This document shows positions 7,551-12,637 of a DNA stretch of 38,430 bases, one piece after another (the first letter of the stretch is position 1; every line of letters starts with the position of its first letter). Made by a program: the position numbers and the translations under genes. This DNA is from a virus: IMG/VR virus record IMGVR_UViG_3300045997_000037, positions 1 to 38,430 of that record; one strand, given 5' to 3'. The notes under the pieces were generated by a model. That model searched no databases and had not been told where the DNA came from. It worked only from the letters and a program-made list of their open reading frames with translations.

Positions 7551-7566
7551 GACTCCGGTCGGAGTC
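7551..7566. repeat. GACTCC palindrome, exact 16-mer copy 2
   Basis: GACTCCGGTCGGAGTC three bases downstream of the stop at 7570 and nine bases upstream of the start-associated element at 7531. Confidence 0.9.
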
Positions 7567-7569
7567 GGG

Positions 7570-7980
7570 TCAGTCGATCAGCCCATGCTCGCGGAGCCGG
7601 GCGTTGACGTTGAGCCGCAGGTTCAGGGCCTCGTACTCCTCGGCGATGGCACGGCGGGCGGACTCGATCCGCGTGTCGCGGACCCGCTCGTTGTGCAGCC
7701 CCCAGTCACGGTCGAGGGCTCGGTACTCGCCGTCCCGGTAGGTGCGCTCGGCCGTGCGGATCGCCTCCTCGTACTCGGCGATGCGCTCCATCGCGGCCTT
7801 CACCACGGCGCGGTCCACCTTGCTGGCGCTGGTGACGATCAGCACGTCGGGAGCGCCCACGCCGGTGAAGTCGATCACCGCCGGGGCTGTGGGGACCACG
7901 TCCTTGGCTGGAATCAACTCCCGCATGGCCGCGAGCAACTCGTCGGTGCTCATGGGTACTACCTCTTTGGTCTTGCTCAT
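7570..7980 (-). CDS. Hypothetical charged helical protein
   Basis: 136 residues, unrecognised. After a 30-residue N-terminal part it has a beta segment (PDVLIVTSAS) and then long arginine/glutamate-rich helices to the end. ATG at 7980 follows ATCCAAGGAGAACC; an internal ATG at 7953 with AAAGAGG upstream is the alternative start. Confidence 0.75.
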   Translation of the reverse strand: MSKTKEVVPMSTDELLAAMRELIPAKDVVPTAPAVIDFTGVGAPDVLIVTSASKVDRAVVKAAMERIAEYEEAIRTAERTYRDGEYRALDRDWGLHNERVRDTRIESARRAIAEEYEALNLRLNVNARLREHGLID

Positions 7981-8003
7981 GGTTCTCCTTGGATCGGTTG
8001 GGT

Positions 8004-8017
8004 GAGCCGGTCGGCTC
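8004..8017. repeat. Variant palindrome GAGCCG/CGGCTC
   Basis: GAGCCGGTCGGCTC sits 10 bases from the start-associated element, where other genes carry the GACTCC palindrome. It keeps the CGGTCG centre but has different arms, so it may be a diverged or differently recognised site. Confidence 0.45.
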
Positions 8018-8060
8018 CCAAGGTGCAGGGACGTGCCCTCCACCAAGGCGGGTGACCGGA

Positions 8061-8519
8061 TCAGGAATGGAAACTCCACCGGAGCGGGGGCGTGGTGAAG
8101 TGGTCGAGGCAGGGCTGGCGCTGGCTGGCGATCATGCCGAACACGATCCCCCCGGCCATGACACCGCCGAACGAGAGCCCCAGCCCGTCGGTCCACATCT
8201 CCTCGGCTTGCAGGAGGGTGGTCAGCCCGTCCAAGAAGGACGCCGCTGTCTCGTCGGCCTCGCGCATGGCGTCCGGCCCGAAGCCGATCCGCTCCTGACG
8301 CATCCGCTGGATGTACTGGTGGACCTCGATGATCCGCCGATCGACGCGCGCCTTCTGCTCGGCGGCGTTGCGCTCCTTCTGCGCGGCGGTCCGGGTCCGG
8401 TCGCGCAGACTCCAGATGGAGTCGGCCAGAACCTTGTCGATCTTGTCGGCCGCCTGCGCGATGTCGAACAGTTCATCGGTCACCTGCTGGAGCGGCTGGG
8501 TGGTCGTGGTGCTGGGCAT
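8061..8519 (-). CDS. Coiled-coil protein with one C-terminal membrane segment
   Basis: 152 residues. Residues 15-90 are a long charged helix (coiled-coil type); residues about 118-136 (LGLSFGGVMAGGIVFGMIA) are glycine-rich and hydrophobic enough for one membrane span, followed by a short tail. A membrane-anchored early protein is likely. Holin-like lysis proteins can look like this, but the early position argues against it. ATG at 8519 with CCAAGGAAGG seven bases upstream. A perfect palindrome (8408-8423) lies inside and encodes DSIWS. Confidence 0.75.
   Translation of the reverse strand: MPSTTTTQPLQQVTDELFDIAQAADKIDKVLADSIWSLRDRTRTAAQKERNAAEQKARVDRRIIEVHQYIQRMRQERIGFGPDAMREADETAASFLDGLTTLLQAEEMWTDGLGLSFGGVMAGGIVFGMIASQRQPCLDHFTTPPLRWSFHS
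8408..8423. repeat. GACTCC palindrome inside a gene
   Basis: GACTCCAGATGGAGTC, 7-base arms, in the coding region of the coiled-coil membrane protein. Confidence 0.8.
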
Positions 8520-8543
8520 TGCATGTCCTTCCTTGGACGTTGG

Positions 8544-8559
8544 GACTCCGGTCGGAGTC
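8544..8559. repeat. GACTCC palindrome, exact 16-mer copy 3, overlapping a stop codon
   Basis: On the minus strand the stop of the 52-residue gene reads TGACTCC, so the repeat begins within the stop codon. The same fusion occurs at 9845 and 10356. Confidence 0.9.
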
Positions 8560-8716
8560 AGGGTTGGCACGCCTGCTCAAAGAGGTCGGCGCGGAACAGC
8601 GGGTTGGCCTCGGCGAAGTCGATGCTCAGCCGACGGACCAGTTCCTTGCGAGCATTCCTGCTCATGGTGGTCGCCCGGATCGCGGCTGCGATCATGGCGA
8701 AGTCACGCTTGCTCAT
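8558..8716 (-). CDS. Small conserved actinophage protein
   Basis: 52 residues, MSKRDFAMIAAAIR... ending NPLFRADLFEQAC. Proteins of this pattern (KxxFxxIAxxxR, then FAxxNPxFxxxxFxxAC) are common small products of actinophage early regions, function unknown. First gene read from promoter P2; ATG at 8716 with CCAAGGAAGG six bases upstream. A longer reading to 8779 would start within the promoter. Confidence 0.75.
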   Translation of the reverse strand: MSKRDFAMIAAAIRATTMSRNARKELVRRLSIDFAEANPLFRADLFEQACQP

Positions 8717-8767
8717 GGGTGTCCTTCCTTGGACGGTCGTGTGGGCCCTCACCGACCCACTACTACT

Positions 8768-8796
8768 ATGGTAGCACAACCTAGACTGGGAGTCAA
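8768..8796 (-). promoter_or_regulatory. Promoter P2, leftward, near-duplicate of P1
   Basis: TTGACT, 17 bases, TACCAT with TGC before the -10 box. The 37 bases 8765-8801 match 3962-3998 except at two positions. The -35 box again continues as TTGACTCCC. The predicted start (about 8761) is followed by a GTGGG/CCCAC hairpin (8741-8760), recalling the 5' hairpin at P1. It would drive the block from 8716 down to 4025. Confidence 0.8.
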
Positions 8797-8806
8797 GAAT
8801 GCGCTG

Positions 8807-8947
8807 TCAGTCCTGCCCGGCGAACACCTCACGCAGCGCGTCGCCATCGTCGCGGTGATCGGCGCCACACCACGGGTCGCCGCACCCGCACGGGTGGGGC
8901 TCGGTGCAGTCGCGCATCGCCACCGCATGTCGGCACACGAGGCTCAT
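8807..8947 (-). CDS. 46-residue cysteine-rich protein, zinc-finger-like
   Basis: Contains C5, H7, C14, H18, C20, C22, C27 and H31 by position, in the order CRH, DCTEPHPCGCGDPWCGADH, then an acidic tail. The spacing suggests a small zinc-binding fold. The ATG overlaps the upstream stop (ATGA). It ends just upstream of promoter P2 and is the last gene of its own unit. Function unknown. Confidence 0.6.
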   Translation of the reverse strand: MSLVCRHAVAMRDCTEPHPCGCGDPWCGADHRDDGDALREVFAGQD

Positions 8948-9342
8948 CGGACCGTACCCACATACCCGGGCACGACCCGGCCGCAGTCGAGGACCACGTC
9001 CGACTCCTGTGGAGTCACCGCCTCCCAGCCGTGGTCGGGGCACTCCTCTGCCCACGTCCCACGGGCGGACGCCATCGCCATGGCCATCGCCACCTCCCGG
9101 GACTCGTGCCACTCCACGCTCGGCCAGTCGTCCGGGCTGGTGGAGCCGTCGGGGTGACGGCGCAGCACGCCCTCGACCACCCGCCAGCCGCCAGCCACAT
9201 GACTGGGCTCGACCACGATCACGGTGCGCAGTGCGTCGGTGGTCAGGGTGCAGTCCCACCACGGGCTCGACGCACAGACCACGCCGGGCAGCGTGGCTCC
9301 GGTGGAGTCGTCGGCCACCGTCCAACCCTCGGGCCACCTCAT
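8944..9342 (-). CDS. Hypothetical protein
   Basis: 132 residues starting MRWPEGWTVADD, tryptophan-rich with conserved-looking hydrophobic strands (ALRTVIVVEPSHVAGGWRVV). Not recognised. The start at 9342 overlaps the stop of the upstream gene by four bases. Two palindromes fall inside it: perfect at 9002-9016 (encoding TPQES) and one-mismatch at 9295-9309 (encoding DSTGA). Confidence 0.7.
   Translation of the reverse strand: MRWPEGWTVADDSTGATLPGVVCASSPWWDCTLTTDALRTVIVVEPSHVAGGWRVVEGVLRRHPDGSTSPDDWPSVEWHESREVAMAMAMASARGTWAEECPDHGWEAVTPQESDVVLDCGRVVPGYVGTVR
9002..9016. repeat. GACTCC palindrome inside a gene
   Basis: GACTCCTGTGGAGTC, perfect 6-base arms; the one-mismatch copy GGCTCCGGTGGAGTC is 290 bases away at 9295-9309. 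Confidence 0.8.
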
Positions 9343-9800
9343 GAGTAGGCCTCGATCTCGGCGTTGTCGCACGCGGTGATGTACGCGCACAGTTCAGCGT
9401 GGGCCCGGACCCGCAGCCCCTCGGCCGCCACCGCACCGCACGCCGGGCACGCCAGCCACAGGTCGGTCACCCAGTCGGGCTCCGGCTTGCCGTCGGGGGA
9501 CTCCCACGACGCGATCTCCTCGGACCACGCCTTCACCAGCATGGGCACCGGGTAGAGCACGGAGCCGTCATAGCGGCGCATCTTGGTGGCCATCCGCGAC
9601 CCGTCGCACGCTCCATCGGAGCGCCCGGTCACCGGGTCGAACACGCGATACCAGTACGTCTGGCGGCCGGTCGGCTCGCCGTTGAAGCGCTGGTCCTCGA
9701 CGTAGTGCAGGGTGCCGACCCGCACGGGTCGCACGTTGTTGTCCAGCACGATCATGCCCTCCACAATGGGCTGGCCGTCGGCCGTCTGGTTGTCCTTCAT
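9339..9800 (-). CDS. Hypothetical protein with zinc-binding CxxC
   Basis: 153 residues. N-terminal part resembles a small beta barrel (VEGMIVLDNNVRPVRVGTL); near residue 120 CPACG followed by HAELCAYITAC may bind zinc. An ATG at 9806 is also in frame but is too close to GGAAGG, so 9800 is preferred. Unrecognised family. Confidence 0.75.
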   Translation of the reverse strand: MKDNQTADGQPIVEGMIVLDNNVRPVRVGTLHYVEDQRFNGEPTGRQTYWYRVFDPVTGRSDGACDGSRMATKMRRYDGSVLYPVPMLVKAWSEEIASWESPDGKPEPDWVTDLWLACPACGAVAAEGLRVRAHAELCAYITACDNAEIEAYS

Positions 9801-9829
9801 CGTCATCCCTTCCTTGGATGCGTTCTGCC

Positions 9830-9845
9830 GACTCCGGTCGGAGTC
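9830..9845. repeat. GACTCC palindrome, exact 16-mer copy 4, overlapping a stop codon
   Basis: The stop of the 147-residue gene reads TGACTCC on the minus strand, followed 12 bases later by the start-associated element of the next gene. A one-mismatch copy, AACTCCCGCTGGAGTC, lies at 9953-9968. Confidence 0.9.
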
Positions 9846-10287
9846 AGCGGGTCCTCATGTCGAAGCGGTCCCCCGCGACCTGCCACGCCTCGTCGCACGC
9901 GAACAGCGACGCGTCGCCCCCGTCGGCCGTCTCCACACAGGTCACCCAGCCCAACTCCCGCTGGAGTCGTGTGGCCAAGGTCACCGCGCCATCCGGCCAC
10001 GAGACATAGACCTGCCCATCGATCGCCTTCGGCAGGATCGCGCCCAGCCGGTCCCGGTCCGCCGGGTCCTCGACGTAGGTCAGAGTCCCGCAGGACCCGT
10101 TGCCCATCGTGTAGCAGTTCCACCCGGGCTCGTCCTCGTTGGGCTCCACCGGAGTCGTGATGACCCGGTCGGACCACGTCTCGTCAGCGGCGTACTTCGC
10201 CGGTCGATCGGCGATCGGGTACAGCCCGACCAGTGTGGCTGTCATGCCGACCGCGACGATCAGCCCAGCCTTGCCTTGCCTGTTCAT
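9844..10287 (-). CDS. Secreted or membrane-anchored hypothetical protein
   Basis: 147 residues. A short basic start (MNRQGK) is followed by a hydrophobic stretch (AGLIVAVGMTATLVGLYPIA) that looks like a signal anchor. The rest is polar with four cysteines (CYTMGNGSC, then CVET...FAC), suitable for disulfides outside the membrane. An early exported protein might act at the cell surface, for example in exclusion, but nothing direct shows this. ATG at 10287 with CCAAGGAAGG seven bases upstream. A one-mismatch palindrome at 10142-10156 is inside. Confidence 0.75.
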   Translation of the reverse strand: MNRQGKAGLIVAVGMTATLVGLYPIADRPAKYAADETWSDRVITTPVEPNEDEPGWNCYTMGNGSCGTLTYVEDPADRDRLGAILPKAIDGQVYVSWPDGAVTLATRLQRELGWVTCVETADGGDASLFACDEAWQVAGDRFDMRTR

Positions 10288-10315
10288 TGTTGCCCCTTCC
10301 TTGGGCGTGTGAATC

Positions 10316-10335
10316 GGGGACCGTTACCCGTCCCC
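10316..10335 (-). other. Intergenic hairpin
   Basis: GGGGAC/GTCCCC stem with an 8-base loop in the gap between genes, beside the palindrome at 10343-10356. No T-tract. Confidence 0.35.
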
Positions 10336-10342
10336 CCGGTGC

Positions 10343-10356
10343 GACTCCGTGGAGTC
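10343..10356. repeat. GACTCC palindrome with 2-base loop, overlapping a stop codon
   Basis: GACTCCGTGGAGTC, the shortest loop in the family. The stop of the 78-residue gene reads TGACTCC on the minus strand. Confidence 0.8.
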
Positions 10357-10591
10357 AGCGCCCCATGACGAAGCGCGCGGTCCGATCGACCCCATGGGCC
10401 CCAGCCCACGGCTCGTAGGCCTTGGCCACCATCGCCGCCCGGGCATCGAGCACCTCGCGGCTCGGCGCCGGACGATCGACCTGCACCCCGGGCAGGACTC
10501 CGGGCGGAGTCCGACGGCCCTCGATACGGGCCCGCGCCGCAGCCTTCCGCCGCGCCTTGCGCGCCAGCCACTGGTCGTTGCGCTTGCTCAT
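10355..10591 (-). CDS. Small basic hypothetical protein
   Basis: 78 residues, starting MSKRNDQWLARKARRKAAAR, strongly basic for the first 35 residues and so a possible nucleic-acid binder. The palindrome at 10496-10511 encodes RTPPGV in the middle. ATG at 10591 with CCAAGGAAGG eight bases upstream. Family not recognised. Confidence 0.7.
   Translation of the reverse strand: MSKRNDQWLARKARRKAAARARIEGRRTPPGVLPGVQVDRPAPSREVLDARAAMVAKAYEPWAGAHGVDRTARFVMGR
10496..10511. repeat. GACTCC palindrome inside a gene, 8-base arms
   Basis: GACTCCGGGCGGAGTC, extended by one more pair on each side (10495-10512), the longest perfect stem of the family. Confidence 0.85.
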
Positions 10592-10627
10592 GGTGGTCCC
10601 CTTCCTTGGGATCGTTCGGGTAGGCAA

Positions 10628-10650
10628 CGCTGGGCTCGGTGGTCCCAGCG
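10628..10650 (-). other. Intergenic hairpin
   Basis: CGCTGGG/CCCAGCG stem with a 9-base loop in the 111-base gap between 10592 and 10702. The gap also holds a one-mismatch palindrome at 10671-10686. Confidence 0.4.
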
Positions 10651-10702
10651 CTCCCTGCCCGGCCGGAGCCGACTCCACGCGGAGCCGACCCCGGCTGGTG
10701 GG

Positions 10703-11455
10703 TCAGGACGCGACCTTCTCGACCTTCTCGGCCGCGACGACCAGCCCGGCGCAGAATGCCTGCTTGACGTCGGAGCCCACCTTGGAGGTGATGGCGCCAT
10801 CCACGACGGCCTCCTCCTCGGCGTGCTGGGCCGCCGCCATGAACAGGTACTCGGCGAAGATGGCCAGCGCCTGCTCCGGTGCCATGGCCTCCTTGGCCGC
10901 CTTCTTCAGAGTCGTCTCCGCGACCTGCATCAGGTAGTCCTCCACCGACAACGGTCCGCGCGGCTCCGACGGAGTCGTCTCCTCGGACTCGTCCGACTCC
11001 TCCTCGGAGTCCTCCACCACGGGAGTGTGCTCCTCGATGAACTCGGAAGCCCACGCGGCCATGATCGCCCACGAGCCGGACTCCGGGTACGCGGACTTGT
11101 ACTCGGCGAGCACCTTCCCCAGAGTCCACCCCGGCAACTTCTCGCCCGCGTGACGCATCAGGGTATGGGCATCCTTCGCCCCATCGTGGGACTCCGGGTC
11201 CAGCCCGCCGCGCGAAGCGAGGAGAGCCTTGCCGATCGCGCTGTAACGCTGGATGACACCGCGATGCACACCAGTCTCAGCCTCGATATCGGCGATCGTC
11301 GCGGACTTGGACTGCGTCCACCGGGCGACCGCGACCATAGCCAGACTCCGCGTGGAGTCCTCCCGCTCCTTGGTAAGGGTGACCTCACCATCGAGGGCTC
11401 CGGCGAGCCGGATAGCGCTGGTCAAATTGGGGTCGAACACAAACTGCTTCTTCAT
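10703..11455 (-). CDS. Helix-turn-helix protein, first gene of the leftward arm
   Basis: 250 residues. Residues 49-75 (ATIADIEAETGVHRGVIQRY) read as a helix-turn-helix, so DNA binding is plausible. A very acidic linker (EDSEEESDESEE) at about 148-160 separates it from a helical alanine-rich C-terminal half. It is the first gene downstream of P3 and so could be an early regulator or a replication-associated protein. ATG at 11455 has CCAAGGAAGG eight bases upstream. Three palindromes lie within the gene: 10962-10976 (one mismatch), 10995-11011 and 11344-11359. Confidence 0.75.
   Translation of the reverse strand: MKKQFVFDPNLTSAIRLAGALDGEVTLTKEREDSTRSLAMVAVARWTQSKSATIADIEAETGVHRGVIQRYSAIGKALLASRGGLDPESHDGAKDAHTLMRHAGEKLPGWTLGKVLAEYKSAYPESGSWAIMAAWASEFIEEHTPVVEDSEEESDESEETTPSEPRGPLSVEDYLMQVAETTLKKAAKEAMAPEQALAIFAEYLFMAAAQHAEEEAVVDGAITSKVGSDVKQAFCAGLVVAAEKVEKVAS
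10995..11011. repeat. GACTCC palindrome, 5-base loop
   Basis: GACTCCTCCTCGGAGTC in the acidic linker of the helix-turn-helix protein. The GAGGA-rich acidic codons make this copy the likeliest of the set to be coincidental. Confidence 0.5.
11344..11359. repeat. GACTCC palindrome inside a gene
   Basis: GACTCCGCGTGGAGTC near the 5' end of the helix-turn-helix gene, encoding DSTRS. Confidence 0.8.
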
Positions 11456-11848
11456 GAGAGAGTCCTTCCTTGGACTGTGATGGGTGGACACCAGCCGCAG
11501 CGAGTCGTGTGGCAGCGAGTCGTTGGGGTCGCGTAGCCGGGTCGCATAGCGGCCGGTGTCCGGTGTGGTGGGCCCGTTCGGTGGGCCCGTTATCGGGGAC
11601 TTTCCCCGGTGTGCGGGGCCCCGTCGGGGCTTTTCCGCATACCATTAGTTTACACCATCCGGGTAGCGCGACCTAATCCTAGGACCCCATTGGAGTGTTA
11701 GCTACGTCACAGAGGCTCACCTCTCCTCCGCAGAGGGCAGCCTCAGCCACGGAGGGTGGGGGCACGGTCACGGAGAGCCACGGCCGCGGTGAGGGGGCAA
11801 GCGAGGCTCCTTGGTGTGCTACCCCAGTCTGGAATGGAATAACAGGCC

Positions 11849-11877
11849 CCGATACCCCATGACTCCCGGGGAGTCAA
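11849..11877 (-). promoter_or_regulatory. Promoter P3, leftward, candidate for the 11455-8807 unit
   Basis: TTGACT and TATCGG are separated by 17 bases on the minus strand. The -10 box is weaker than in P1/P2 and the homology to them is confined to TTGACTCCC. A full palindrome (11861-11875) spans the -35 box and spacer. The leader to the ATG at 11455 would be about 390 bases. Confidence 0.5.
11861..11875. repeat. GACTCC palindrome overlapping promoter P3
   Basis: GACTCCCGGGGAGTC, 7-base arms; one arm forms part of the -35 hexamer of P3, the expected place for a repressor operator. Confidence 0.85.
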
Positions 11878-12056
11878 CCCCGCGTGGTAGGGGCGTTCAG
11901 GACAGACTTCGCCCTAGGGAGGGGGTCTGCTCGGACTTGCTCACCCGTCCGGGCCACGGCTGGGAGTGGTTCGCTTACGCTTGCCACCGTACTGGTTCTC
12001 GGGACCCCGCTACCGTCAGCCACGGGGCTCTCAAGCCTGCACAACCGATCGTTGCG

Positions 12057-12269
12057 TCAACCCCCTGCCCCGAGGAGGCGACGGGCGTTCCGCTCGGAGC
12101 AGACCAGTTGGTACTGGCGCTCGGTCATCGCGTTCAGCCCGTCGATCGGACACATCCACTGATCGTCTGAGGGTCGCTGCACGGCGTTGATCCACCCGTG
12201 CGTGGGGCAGACACGGCGGCGGGTCGGCTTCGGCGTTCCCGCCCGGCGCTTCGTCCCCCTGCGGTGCAT
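12057..12269 (-). CDS. Small zinc-finger-like protein
   Basis: 70 residues with a basic N-terminus (MHRRGTKRRAGTPKPTRRR), then CPTHGW and WMCPIDG spaced like the two knuckles of a degenerate zinc ribbon. ATG at 12269 follows GAGAGAGG. No upstream promoter was recognised. A small DNA- or RNA-binding protein is a reasonable guess; codon bias is moderate, so the call is less sure than for its neighbours. Confidence 0.5.
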   Translation of the reverse strand: MHRRGTKRRAGTPKPTRRRVCPTHGWINAVQRPSDDQWMCPIDGLNAMTERQYQLVCSERNARRLLGAGG

Positions 12270-12312
12270 CTGATAGCCTCTCTCTGTCGAATCAGCACCG
12301 ACACCGTACCGC

Positions 12313-12343
12313 AGGGCCCCCGTGAATAGCCTCCGGGGGCCCT
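12313..12343. terminator. Strong hairpin in the divergent region
   Basis: AGGGCCCCCG and CGGGGGCCCT form a perfect 10-base stem with an 11-base loop. There is no T-run on either strand, so it could be a terminator of the GC-only type seen in actinobacteria or another structural element. It isolates the left-arm control region from the rightward genes. Confidence 0.45.
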
Positions 12344-12367
12344 CGGCGTTTCGGAGGAGATTCGGCT

Positions 12368-12381
12368 GGTACGTTCGTACC
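12368..12381. promoter_or_regulatory. Possible operator upstream of the rightward genes
   Basis: GGTACGTTCGTACC is a perfect 6-base inverted repeat with a 2-base centre, 65 bases before the first rightward start. It differs from the GACTCC family. Confidence 0.35.
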
Positions 12382-12445
12382 CCCCCCGGGACCATCTGAA
12401 TGGGGGATAGGGCGTAACAGGCCCCGAATCCGCTACCCTCCCCCC

Positions 12446-12637
12446 ATGGGACGACCATCCAAGGGGCTGCGCGTACGCGTCAGCACCCGACTGCCGTTCA
12501 CCCTCCACCAACAGGCCGCCCTCGACGCCGCCGCCCGCAACATGCCCATGAACGACTGGCTGGTGTGGGCCGTGCGGACCGCGCTGGCCGCCCCCCGCAC
12601 CCCTGCGAAGGAGAACGCCCGTGCAGACGCAAGGTGA
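12446..12637 (+). CDS. Putative ribbon-helix-helix DNA-binding protein
   Basis: 63 residues. RVRVSTRLPFTL looks like the strand of a ribbon-helix-helix (Arc/MetJ type) fold, followed by two helices ending NMPMNDWLVWAVRTALA. Such proteins bind operators as dimers. No Shine-Dalgarno sequence precedes the ATG; TACCCT at 12434-12439, six bases upstream, could be a -10 box giving a leaderless mRNA. Its 3' end overlaps the methyltransferase start by 17 bases. Since it opens the rightward operon it could regulate it. Confidence 0.6.
   Translation: MGRPSKGLRVRVSTRLPFTLHQQAALDAAARNMPMNDWLVWAVRTALAAPRTPAKENARADAR

Larger units (their letters stand above)
11456..12056. other. Structured intergenic control region, no convincing gene
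   Basis: About 600 bases with poor codon bias in every frame. Contents: a 12-base direct repeat GCAGCGAGTCGT (11497, 11512); a 12-base direct repeat GGTGGGCCCGTT (11567, 11580); hairpins CGGGGA/TCCCCG (11594-11608) and GCCCC/GGGGC followed by TTTT on the plus strand (11618-11634); a nested hairpin GAGGCT...AGCCTC (11712-11744); four CACGG copies between 11748 and 11783; and promoter P3. GCTACC, the core of the P1/P2 -10 region, recurs. It may hold the early leader, a non-coding RNA or an origin; the sequence does not decide. Confidence 0.5.

Noticed and set aside
11618-11634. GCCCC/GGGGC stem followed by TTTT as a terminator of a rightward gene
   Set aside because: No plus-strand gene ends to its left; it is noted only as a structure in the leader region.
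11859-12170. A plus-strand reading frame of about 103 residues in the divergent region
   Set aside because: Third codon positions are not G/C-biased, there is no ribosome site, and it overlaps the better-supported minus-strand gene at 12057-12269.
11456-12445. Search for tRNA or tmRNA genes in the divergent region
   Set aside because: No cloverleaf-like arrangement with a T-loop GTTCRA motif and acceptor pairing was found by eye.
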